A DNA stretch of 37,749 nucleotides from Comamonadaceae bacterium. GTDB lineage: Bacteria > Pseudomonadota > Gammaproteobacteria > Burkholderiales > Burkholderiaceae_C. This document shows positions 1 to 8,188 of this stretch, piece after piece. Position 1 is the stretch's first letter. Each line of letters begins with the position of its first letter. The notes beneath the pieces are model-generated. The model made no database searches. It was given only the letters and a program-made list of their open reading frames with translations, and was not told the origin of the DNA. The stretch lies in the NCBI GenBank assembly GCA_947448375.1, contig CANFMY010000006.1, positions 1-37,749 on the forward strand, read 5' to 3'. The translations under genes were made by a program, and so were the position numbers.

Positions 1-273
1 CCATGTACTTGAAGTATTCGACGTGACCGCCCTGGTACGAGCTGACCGCGATGCCCTGCACGTCTTCCTGCAGTGCCGCCGTGACCACATCATCGACCGA
101 GCGGTTGTGGCCCAGGTGGATCACCTCGGCGCCCATGCTTTGCAGAATGCGGCGCATGATGTTGATGGCGGCATCGTGGCCATCAAACAGGCTCGCAGCG
201 GTGACAAAGCGCACCTTGTGCTGGGGGCGGTACTGGGCGAGGGCCTGGTATTCGGCGGACAGGTCGGTCATCG
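1..273 (-). CDS. icmF: Fused isobutyryl-CoA mutase / G-protein chaperone IcmF, N-terminal B12-binding part (truncated by window edge)
   Basis: Reverse-strand translation from ATG at 273: [91 protein letters not shown]12-binding DGHD/SSYQGGH pattern of IcmF. Confidence 0.85.
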
Positions 274-333
274 AGGTCTCCTGCGAACAGCCTCCCCCGG
301 ACCACGTCGGCGGTCCATCCCGGGGATGGGCTG

Positions 334-357
334 ATTGACGTTTACGTAAACGTCAAT
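334..357. promoter_or_regulatory. 24-bp perfect palindrome ATTGACGTTTACGTAAACGTCAAT, candidate MerR-family (LiuR-like) operator upstream of icmF
   Basis: Perfect dyad symmetry read directly; 60 bp upstream of icmF start. Confidence 0.7.
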
Positions 358-436
358 TGCGAATCATACGACAGTCCGGCTGGCAGCAGGCTGACGACCG
401 GACCCCCAGGCGCCCCCGCAGGAGCGCCCTGCCAGC

Positions 437-2479
437 TTACTTCCCGTAGAGGTAGTTAGGCAACCACAAGGTGAGCTGGGGCCAGATGTACATCAGCACC
501 ATGCACACGATCACGATCAGCATGTAAGGCATCATGCCGGCGAAGATCTGGTTGATGGTCACATGCGGTGGCGATACCCCCTTGAGGTAGAACGCCGACA
601 TGGCCACCGGAGGCGAGAGGAACGCTGCCTGCAGGTTGACGAACACCAGCACCCCCCACAGCATGGGATCGATCTGGAAGTGGGCCAGCAGCGGCAGGAA
701 GATGGGCACGAAGATCACGATGATCTCGGTCCATTCCAGCGGCCAGCCCAGCACAAAGATGATGGCCTGTGAGAGCAGCATGAACTGAATGGGGCTCAGG
801 TTGAGCGCCATCACCCACTCCTCCACCAGTCGCTGGCCACCCAGGATGGCAAACACGGCGGAGAACAGGGCCGAGCCCACGAACAGCCAGCACACCATGG
901 AGGTGGTCTTGGCAGTCAGATACACCGCTTCCTTGATGCGTTCAAAGTTCAGCCCGCCGGAAGCCCAGGCCATGAGGAAGGCGCCCGTTGCTCCCACGGC
1001 GGCCGACTCGGTGGCCGTCGTGATGCCCAGCAGGATCACCCCCAGCACGACCAGGGTCAGCACGCCCAGGGGCATGACCGATCGCACCAGCATGTCCAGA
1101 ATTTCGTACTGCTCGGCATCAAAGCCGCGGTAGTACCACAGGAGCAAGCCCAGGACGAACACGCAGGTGATGGCAAAGCCGCTGTAAAAGCTTTCGGGCA
1201 CGGGTTCGGTGCGCGGTGCGTTGGACGTGTCGCCGTCCCCCAGGGCTTGCAGGGGCGCATCCTCTTCAGCGCCGGGGGGGGCTTTGACCCCTTCGCTACC
1301 GGGGGGCTCTTGCACACCTGCGGAGGATTCTGCGCCAGGAGGTTCTTGCACACCGTTGCTGGCACCGGGGGGCTCTTGCACCCCGCCCGAGGCACCCGGG
1401 GGCTCTTTCACGCCACCCGAAGCGCCAGGGGGTTCTTGCACACCCGCGGCGCCAGGAGGTTCCTGCACGCCATTGCCGGATCCGGGGGGTTCCTGCACGC
1501 CCGTGCGCTCGGTGGTGGCGGTGGCCGCCCCCGAGGCGGCGGCGCTCGCGCTCACCGCGGTGTCGGCCGCGCGGTTATCAGCCTGCGAATAAATCACCAC
1601 GTACCACCAGGCAGCGCCCAGCGTGACCGCCGCCATGATGACCGGCACCAGACTCATGAGCAAACTCTTGACAAGTTTGCCCCAGCTCAAGCCCAGCTGG
1701 GCACCGCCGGCGCTCAGCGCGCGCGCGGGCGACAGCACAGCGGTCAGCAAGGCCGGCAACATGCGCGGCGAATACCGATCGGCAACATGTTGCACCCAGG
1801 GCGAGACCGCAGCTCGCAATTGCTCCGGGGGCAGCTTGGGCGCCACCTTGGGGTCGATCAGCACCCAGCCGATGACGTAAATCAGGTACAGCAAGGCCAG
1901 GAAGAAGCCCGGAAACATGGCCGCTGCGTACAGCTTGACCACCGATTGCCCGGCCACGGCCGCGTAGACGATGATCATCACCGAAGGCGGAATCAGAATG
2001 CCCAGGGTGCCCCCGGCGGTGATCACGCCGGCAGCCAGGCGTGTGTCATAGCCGGCGTTGAGCATGGGGCGCATGGCAATCACGCCCATGAGCACCACCA
2101 CCGCGCCCACCAGGCCGCTGGCGATGCCCCAGAAGGTGCAAATCACCAGCGTGGTGACGGCCAGAGAGCCGGGCAGCCGGCGGAAGGCCAGCTGCACGCT
2201 GTGGAACATCTTGTCCACCAGGGCGCCGCGTTCCATCACATAGCCCATCAGCACAAAGAGCGGGATGGACAGCAGCGTGTCGTTGGTCATCGCCCCAAAG
2301 GTGCGCTGCACCATCAGGTTGAAGATCTTGTTGTCGAACCAGGGTTGCGACGGATCGTAGAAGGTGGAGAAGCCAAACACCATGCCCAGACCCATGAGGG
2401 TGAAGGCGGTGGGAAAGCCCATCATGATGACCACCACGATGAGGCCGAGCATCAGCAGGCCGAGTGCGGGATCGCTCAT
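437..2479 (-). CDS. dctM: TRAP transporter large permease (DctM-type) with internal GVQEPPG repeat insertion
   Basis: 680 aa; DctM-like sequence (LLSIPLFVLMGYVMERG, GGTLGILIPPSVMIIVYA, TEIIVIFVPIFLPLLAHFQIDPMLWGVLVFVNLQAAFLSPPVAMSAFYLKGV). Confidence 0.9.
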   Translation of the reverse strand: MSDPALGLLMLGLIVVVIMMGFPTAFTLMGLGMVFGFSTFYDPSQPWFDNKIFNLMVQRTFGAMTNDTLLSIPLFVLMGYVMERGALVDKMFHSVQLAFRRLPGSLAVTTLVICTFWGIASGLVGAVVVLMGVIAMRPMLNAGYDTRLAAGVITAGGTLGILIPPSVMIIVYAAVAGQSVVKLYAAAMFPGFFLALLYLIYVIGWVLIDPKVAPKLPPEQLRAAVSPWVQHVADRYSPRMLPALLTAVLSPARALSAGGAQLGLSWGKLVKSLLMSLVPVIMAAVTLGAAWWYVVIYSQADNRAADTAVSASAAASGAATATTERTGVQEPPGSGNGVQEPPGAAGVQEPPGASGGVKEPPGASGGVQEPPGASNGVQEPPGAESSAGVQEPPGSEGVKAPPGAEEDAPLQALGDGDTSNAPRTEPVPESFYSGFAITCVFVLGLLLWYYRGFDAEQYEILDMLVRSVMPLGVLTLVVLGVILLGITTATESAAVGATGAFLMAWASGGLNFERIKEAVYLTAKTTSMVCWLFVGSALFSAVFAILGGQRLVEEWVMALNLSPIQFMLLSQAIIFVLGWPLEWTEIIVIFVPIFLPLLAHFQIDPMLWGVLVFVNLQAAFLSPPVAMSAFYLKGVSPPHVTINQIFAGMMPYMLIVIVCMVLMYIWPQLTLWLPNYLYGK
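1272..1501 (-). repeat. Eight degenerate in-frame repeats encoding GV(Q/K)(E/A)PPG within dctM
   Basis: Units of 20-nt core (e.g. GGTGTGCAAGAACCTCCTGG) with 7-16 nt spacers; eight copies counted by hand. Confidence 0.9.
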
Positions 2480-3135
2480 GCGTGGCCTCCTTTCGCGCGC
2501 TGGTGGGCCGACTCTTCAATGGACTTGGCGTTGGCAATGGCTTGCTGGCGCGCCTCGTCGTCCACGTAGGTGCTGCTCGAGAGTTGCTGTTCGACCACGT
2601 CGATCTCGTCGGCGTCCTTGAGGCGGGGTGTCCACTCACCTGTGCGGATGCACACGGCGCATCGCAGGATTTCGGCCAATCCCTGGAGCAGCACGATCAG
2701 GCCGGCCATCGGGATCACGGCTTTGAACGGATACAAGGGCAGCGGGTCCGCGTTGAAGGTCTGCTCACGGATGGCCCAGGAATCGGCGGCATAGGTCCAG
2801 CCGGCCCAGGTCAGGGCGATCACGCCCGGCATGAAGAACAGCACGTACAGCACGAGGTCCAGCGTGGCCTGGGTGCGAGGCTTGGCGCTGCCATAGAAAA
2901 AATCCCCGCGCACATGGCCGTCCTGACACAGGGTGTAGGCGCCGCCCATCATGAACAGGGTGCCATAAATCATGTTGCTGGCATCAAAGATCCAGGCGGT
3001 GGGGGCGTTGAGCGCATAACGTTTGAAAACTTCGGCCACGACCAGCAGCATCAGCACAACGATGAGCCAGGCAAATGCCTTGCCCACCGCCATGCTGATG
3101 CGGTCAGCCGCATGGAGCAGGGATTGGGTGTTCAT
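2476..3135 (-). CDS. dctQ: TRAP transporter small permease (DctQ-type)
   Basis: 219 aa with 4 hydrophobic segments; ATGA overlap with dctM; GDFFYGS motif. Confidence 0.85.
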   Translation of the reverse strand: MNTQSLLHAADRISMAVGKAFAWLIVVLMLLVVAEVFKRYALNAPTAWIFDASNMIYGTLFMMGGAYTLCQDGHVRGDFFYGSAKPRTQATLDLVLYVLFFMPGVIALTWAGWTYAADSWAIREQTFNADPLPLYPFKAVIPMAGLIVLLQGLAEILRCAVCIRTGEWTPRLKDADEIDVVEQQLSSSTYVDDEARQQAIANAKSIEESAHQRAKGGHA

Positions 3136-3149
3136 GTTCGATCGGGGTC

Positions 3150-3184
3150 AAAAAAAACACCCATCCAGGCGAGCCTGGATGGGT
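3150..3184 (-). terminator. Intrinsic terminator on minus strand between dctP and dctQ
   Basis: Minus strand ACCCATCCAGG-CTCG-CCTGGATGGGT then G and 8 T; 11-bp perfect stem plus U-tract. Confidence 0.8.
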
Positions 3185-3206
3185 TGGTACTCAGGCTAAG
3201 AAAAGC

Positions 3207-4316
3207 TTAGGCCTTTTTCTTCGCGAAGTAGAAATCATAGGCCATCTTGAAGTTGACCATGTAGTCGCTTTGCCACTGGCCGGCGCGCTGGGCGTACACG
3301 CGCTGCGAATCCATCACGCGCTTGAAGAACGGGTTCTCGGCGGCCTTCTTCTCCGAGACTTTGTCCCAGGCTTCAAGTTGCGCCCGCAGGATGGCGTCGG
3401 GCGTCTTGTAGAACTTGATACCCTGCTTCTTCATCTCCTCGTAATCCTTGGAGTTGCGGTCGATGGCTTTCCAGCTCATCTCCGCGGAGCTGGCCTGCAC
3501 CGAGTAATCGATGATCGACTTGAGTTCAGTGGGCAGGGTGTTGTACTTGGTCTTGTTGAACAGGATTTCGAACTGTTCGCCGCTCTGGTGGAAGCTTTGC
3601 AGCATGCAGTTCTTGACCACATCGGGAAAGCCCAGCACGCGGTCGGAAGAGGCGTTGTTGAATTCGGCCGCGTCGATCAGACCGCGATCCAGCGCGGGCA
3701 CGATCTCGCCACCCGGCAGCGGGTTGACCGACACACCCAGCTCATTGAAGATGTCCACGGCCAGTCCCACCGTGCGGTACTTCAGACCTTTGAGGTCACC
3801 CACCTTGGCGATGGGCTTTTTGAACCAGCCCAGCGGCTGGGTGGGCATTGGGCCGTAGACCAGAGACACCACGTCGATGTTGAGGGACTTGTAGATTTCT
3901 TCCAGGATGGCCTTGCCGCCACCATAGTTGTGCCACGACAGCACCATGTTGGGGTCCATGCCGAACGCCGGGCCAGAGCCCCACAGCGCCAGCGCGGTGT
4001 TCTTGCCGTAGTGATAGGCCAGCACGCCGTGACCACCGTCCAGGGTGCCTTTGTTGACCGCGTCGAGCAGCTGGAAGGCGGGAACCACGGCGCCGGCAGG
4101 CAGCACTTCGATCTTGAGGCGACCGCTGGCCATGTCATTGACCTTCTTGGCGAAATCGTTGGCGTACTCGTGGAAGATGTCCTTGGCCGGCCAGGTGCTC
4201 TGGAAGCGGAAAGTGACGGTATCGGCGCGCGACACCATGGGGGCGCTCATGGCGCCAGCGGCAACGGCAGCGCCTTTGAGCAGGTTACGGCGGCGGGGGG
4301 TTTTGGACTCGGTCAT
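3207..4316 (-). CDS. dctP: TRAP transporter substrate-binding protein (DctP family), Tat signal peptide
   Basis: 369 aa; RRRNLLKGAAVAAGAMSAP twin-arginine signal; FQSTWPAKDIFHEYANDFAKKVNDMASGRLKIEVLPAGAVVPAF typical of DctP. Confidence 0.9.
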   Translation of the reverse strand: MTESKTPRRRNLLKGAAVAAGAMSAPMVSRADTVTFRFQSTWPAKDIFHEYANDFAKKVNDMASGRLKIEVLPAGAVVPAFQLLDAVNKGTLDGGHGVLAYHYGKNTALALWGSGPAFGMDPNMVLSWHNYGGGKAILEEIYKSLNIDVVSLVYGPMPTQPLGWFKKPIAKVGDLKGLKYRTVGLAVDIFNELGVSVNPLPGGEIVPALDRGLIDAAEFNNASSDRVLGFPDVVKNCMLQSFHQSGEQFEILFNKTKYNTLPTELKSIIDYSVQASSAEMSWKAIDRNSKDYEEMKKQGIKFYKTPDAILRAQLEAWDKVSEKKAAENPFFKRVMDSQRVYAQRAGQWQSDYMVNFKMAYDFYFAKKKA

Positions 4317-4333
4317 GCGTTCTCCTGGTAATG

Positions 4334-4357
4334 TGTCTAAGACAATTGGTCGACAAA
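4334..4357. promoter_or_regulatory. Palindromic elements upstream of dctP (TGTCTAAGACA and TTGGTCGACAAA), candidate GntR-type operator
   Basis: TGTCT-A-AGACA perfect; TGGTCGACAA fits the TnGT-N-ACnA type pattern. Confidence 0.4.
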
Positions 4358-4532
4358 CACTGGATTCTTGCTTTTTTGCGAATTTGGTACAGAGGGTTTT
4401 TACCTACTTCCGGGCTATCGCCCGTGCGCTGAGCCTGTCGGGAAAATTCGGCACAATGCCACAACCCTTCAACCTTTAAGGGGTGCGCCAGCTGTTTCGT
4501 GTGCGTGCCTCGCGGAATTCAGGAACAGTGCC

Positions 4533-5333
4533 ATGCAGCGACGTGATTTTTTCCAACACTCTGCCGTGGTTGGCAGCACGGCCCTGGCCAGCGGCTTGGC
4601 CGGCTGTGCCACCGCCGGTGGTGGCGCCCACGCGTCATCGCGCATGCCTTTCACGGTGCCGCAGGTGGTGCTGCCGGTGGTGGGCAGTGACGAGGTCTTT
4701 CCCGTTCGACGCATTTACTGCATTGGCCGCAACTATGCAGCGCATGCGCGCGAAATGGGGTCGGACCCGACCCGCGAGCCGCCCTTTTTCTTTCAGAAGC
4801 CGACTGACGCCATCCAGTTTGTGCCCACCGGCACGGTGGCCGATCATCCCTACCCGCCGCTGACCAAAAACTACCACTATGAGGCCGAATTGGTGGCTGT
4901 GCTGGGGCGCGGTGGACGCAACATCCCCGTGGACAAGGCCCTGGACCTGGTGTGGGGCTACACCCTGGGCTTGGACATGACCCGGCGCGATTTGCAGCGC
5001 TTCATGGGCGACCAGAAAAAACCCTGGGAGATCGGCAAGAGCTTTGACCAGAGCGCACCCATCGGGGCCGTGCACAAGGTGGCGCAGACGGGTCATTTCA
5101 CCCAGGGGGCGATCTGGCTGAAGGTCAACGGCCAGGTCAAGCAGCAGGCGGATCTCAAGCAGATGATCTGGTCGGTGGCCGAGCAAATCAGCAAGCTCTC
5201 CGAGGCTTTCGAGCTGTTTCCAGGCGACATCATCTACTCTGGCACCCCCGAGAATGTGGGTCCGGTGGTGCGCGGTGATGTGATCGAGATGCACATCGAC
5301 GGCCTGCCCAACCTGAGCGTGCGCATTGTTTGA
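4533..5333 (+). CDS. Fumarylacetoacetate hydrolase (FAH) family protein with Tat/lipobox-like N-terminus
   Basis: MQRRDFFQHSAVVGSTALASGLAGC...; FAH core IYCIGRNYAAHAREMG, FQKPTDAI, YEAELVAVLGRGGRNI, GYTLGLDMTRRDLQ, DIIYSGTPENVGPV. Confidence 0.85.
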   Translation: MQRRDFFQHSAVVGSTALASGLAGCATAGGGAHASSRMPFTVPQVVLPVVGSDEVFPVRRIYCIGRNYAAHAREMGSDPTREPPFFFQKPTDAIQFVPTGTVADHPYPPLTKNYHYEAELVAVLGRGGRNIPVDKALDLVWGYTLGLDMTRRDLQRFMGDQKKPWEIGKSFDQSAPIGAVHKVAQTGHFTQGAIWLKVNGQVKQQADLKQMIWSVAEQISKLSEAFELFPGDIIYSGTPENVGPVVRGDVIEMHIDGLPNLSVRIV

Positions 5334-5349
5334 AGGGGGCAACGTGGTG

Positions 5350-5769
5350 ATGAGTCAACGTGCTTTGTCACAGCCCGAGCCCGCCGAGGGCTACGCGGGG
5401 GATGTGTCGCCGCAACTGGCGTGGGACTGGGTGCAATCGGGCCGCGCTGTCCTGGTGGATGTGCGCACGGACGCCGAGCGCGAGTGGGTGGGCTTTGTGC
5501 CCGGTGCCGTGGCCCTGGCCTGGAAGCAGTGGCCCGGCATGGCCATGAACCCCGAATTCGAAACGCAGATCCCGACCCTGCGGGACAAGCCGCTGCTGAT
5601 GCTGTGCCGCAGTGGCGTGCGCTCCATCGCCGCGGCCAAGCGGGCCACCGAACTGGGCGCCACGGCCTACAACATCCTGGAGGGCTTCGAGGGCGATCCG
5701 GACGCACAGGCACACCGGTCCTTGAGCGGTGGCTGGAAGCTGCGCGGACTGCCCTGGCGGCAGAATTGA
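5350..5769 (+). CDS. Rhodanese-like domain protein
   Basis: LVDVRTDAEREWVGFVPGAVALAW and active-site loop LLMLCRSGVRSIAAAKRATELG. Confidence 0.85.
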   Translation: MSQRALSQPEPAEGYAGDVSPQLAWDWVQSGRAVLVDVRTDAEREWVGFVPGAVALAWKQWPGMAMNPEFETQIPTLRDKPLLMLCRSGVRSIAAAKRATELGATAYNILEGFEGDPDAQAHRSLSGGWKLRGLPWRQN

Positions 5770-5851
5770 CATCAGCCGTATCGGCCTGACCCACGCGATG
5801 AGGCGGCTGGTCTTGGCGTGGATGAGCCGGCAGCTTCGTTGGTCGTACAAC

Positions 5852-6634
5852 TCAGGGCGTTGCCGGGTACCGATGTGAGGCCACTTCCAGCAAGCCGTCG
5901 AAAATCAGCGATTCAACCAGCTCGATGGGCGTCGACATGCTCGGTGCCATCTTCCAGCCCGCACCGCCGGTCATGTAGCACAGCGGCTCGCTGCCGCAGT
6001 GATCCCGCACGTGCATGACCATGCGCTCGACCGCGCCGGCGATGGCATAGGTGCCTCCGCTGGTCAGCGCGTCACTGGTGTTGGTGGGGAAGGGGCGCAC
6101 ATCGCCAGTGGGCACACGCAACCCAGCCGTGCCGGACTCCAGGGCGCGCAGCATGATGCCGTGTCCTGGCAAGATGATGCCACCCAGGAAGTGACCTTCG
6201 GCGTCCACGGCTTCCACGGTCACCGCGGTGCCCACCATCACCACCACCATCGGGCGTGGAGGCTCGCCGGCGGTCTGCTTGTGCATGCGCGCCAGGGCGC
6301 CGATCATGGCGATCCAGCGGTCGGCCCCCAGACGGGTCGGGTGGTCGTAGCCGTTGGTGAGACCGGCCTCGGCAGCGCTGGGCACAACCCACCGGGGCGT
6401 CACGTCCCACAACTCCATTTGCTCTTCCACCCGGCGACGAATGGCCTCGCCCGCCACCACGCAGCCCAGCATATTTTGGGGTGCGGCCAGATTGGCCCAC
6501 TCGCGTTCGGCCAGGTGGTCGATGTTTTCCAGGAACACAGCGCCGTGCTGCAGCAGGCGTGCGCCGGCGTGCGCGCGGTCATAGAGCGCCCACTTCAGGC
6601 GGGTGTTGCCGACATCGAGTGCAAGTAAGGTCAT
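5852..6634 (-). CDS. coaX: Type III pantothenate kinase
   Basis: [54 protein letters not shown]. Confidence 0.92.
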   Translation of the reverse strand: MTLLALDVGNTRLKWALYDRAHAGARLLQHGAVFLENIDHLAEREWANLAAPQNMLGCVVAGEAIRRRVEEQMELWDVTPRWVVPSAAEAGLTNGYDHPTRLGADRWIAMIGALARMHKQTAGEPPRPMVVVMVGTAVTVEAVDAEGHFLGGIILPGHGIMLRALESGTAGLRVPTGDVRPFPTNTSDALTSGGTYAIAGAVERMVMHVRDHCGSEPLCYMTGGAGWKMAPSMSTPIELVESLIFDGLLEVASHRYPATP

Positions 6635-6637
6635 GGG

Positions 6638-7414
6638 TCAATCATCGGTGGCGTTGGCCAGTCCCACCACCAAGGCCTCCAGGGCATCGAGGGTGCGGGC
6701 CACACGCAGTTGTTGGTACAGGCGCTCGGCCCGGGCTTGATGGTGTTCAGGGTCAAGCATCATGAGACCTCGTGCCGTTTCGAGCATGCCCACCAACGAA
6801 CCCGGATTGAGTTCTGCGGCGCGATCATAAAGCGCCAGCGCGCTGTGCTTGCTGGTCCCGTAGGTCACGGCCCCCACCACTTCCCCCACCTTGTCGATCA
6901 CCTCGGCATTGAACGTGGCCAGGGCCAGGTGGGCGTCGGCATGCTGGGGGTTGAGGCTCAGGGTTCGGTCCAAGGCTTCACGCGTGCGCTGCCCCAAACC
7001 CAGCGCCAGGGACTTGGCCACGCTCAGCGACTGGGCGTGGCGTCCCAGCGAATACGCCAACAGGTACCAGGCATTGGGGTTGTCGGGGTGCGAGGCGGTG
7101 TGCTGGGCGGCCAGCGTCTGGGCCTGCTCGAGCAGGTGCTCGCGCTGCACCGAGCGCGGCTCCAGGTAGGTGGCATATACGCTCAGGGCGCGAACGGCCA
7201 CGGTCAGGCCTGCGGGCTCCTGACGCTGGGACAAGGCCACACCCGTTTGGTAGGCGGTTTCAAAATCACCGCGGTGGAACAGCGTCCACGCCTGCAGCAA
7301 TTCGTCCGATGCGGGCATGGGCTCGGCATCGCCCCCATGCAACCTGGACCAGTGGTCCCGCACCTGCTGTGGGCTGAGCGACATCGGGGGAGAGAAGGCC
7401 ACCCAGGGGTTCAT
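6638..7414 (-). CDS. TPR-like repeat protein of unknown function
   Basis: 258 aa alpha-helical repeat-like sequence; ATGA overlap with upstream tetR. Confidence 0.6.
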   Translation of the reverse strand: MNPWVAFSPPMSLSPQQVRDHWSRLHGGDAEPMPASDELLQAWTLFHRGDFETAYQTGVALSQRQEPAGLTVAVRALSVYATYLEPRSVQREHLLEQAQTLAAQHTASHPDNPNAWYLLAYSLGRHAQSLSVAKSLALGLGQRTREALDRTLSLNPQHADAHLALATFNAEVIDKVGEVVGAVTYGTSKHSALALYDRAAELNPGSLVGMLETARGLMMLDPEHHQARAERLYQQLRVARTLDALEALVVGLANATDD

Positions 7415-8118
7415 GCGGACTTGGCTCCTGCCGCGGTGGCGTCGGCGCCATCAGTGCCATGAGTGGGGTCTTCGTAAGCCAGCAGCAGCAGTCGCAGGTG
7501 CTCGCGCGGTTCGACTTGGAGGTAGGGCAGGATCAGCCCCAGCACATGGCGTGCACCGCGCAGCAAGGCGCTTTGGGCTTGCGCGTCTTCCAGGGCATGG
7601 CGTGGGTCGCGCGCATATTCGTAGCTGAGCCACCAGGTCAGCATCACCACCATCTGGGTGGCACACAGATCGCTCTCCTCCGGGCTGATGGACAGGGCGC
7701 CCGTGTGCTCCAGGTGGGCGAGTACGGCGCGAAAGGCTTGCCGCTTGAGTTCCAGCACTGCCTGGATGTCGGTTTCCAGGCGGCGGTTGCGGGTGAGCAA
7801 GTCGCCCAGGTCGCGGTACAAAAACCGGTACTCCCACACCCGCTCGAAGAGGCTGTGCATGAAGAACCAGGCGTCCTCGACATCACGAACCTCGGGGGCG
7901 GCGCTCAAGAGGGGCAGCAGCGCTTTCTGGTAACGCTCGTAAAGCGAGTTGATCAACTCGTCTTTGGCCGGGTAGTGGTAATACAGGTTGCCCGGGCTGA
8001 TGCGCAATTCGGCAGCGATCAGCGTGGTGGAGACATTGGGTTCGCCAAAACGATTGAACAGCGCCAGCGTGACCTCAAGGATCCGCTCTGCGGTGCGTCG
8101 GGGCGCCTTCTTCGCCAT
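7411..8118 (-). CDS. TetR/AcrR family transcriptional regulator
   Basis: N-terminal HTH: RTAERILEVTLALFNRFGEPNVSTTLIAAELRISPGNLYYHYPAKDELINSLYERY. Confidence 0.88.
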   Translation of the reverse strand: MAKKAPRRTAERILEVTLALFNRFGEPNVSTTLIAAELRISPGNLYYHYPAKDELINSLYERYQKALLPLLSAAPEVRDVEDAWFFMHSLFERVWEYRFLYRDLGDLLTRNRRLETDIQAVLELKRQAFRAVLAHLEHTGALSISPEESDLCATQMVVMLTWWLSYEYARDPRHALEDAQAQSALLRGARHVLGLILPYLQVEPREHLRLLLLAYEDPTHGTDGADATAAGAKSA

Positions 8119-8188
8119 GGTGTTGGGTCTCGTGGGGGTCTGTGGGCAGGGCCCTGTGCGCCGACTCTACCCCAAAGTGTCGGGCCCG

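Noticed and set aside
1247-2569. 440-aa plus-strand ORF antisense to dctM
   Set aside because: Low-complexity His/Gly/Arg-rich translation typical of antisense shadow ORFs in high-GC DNA; dctM on the other strand is clearly coding.
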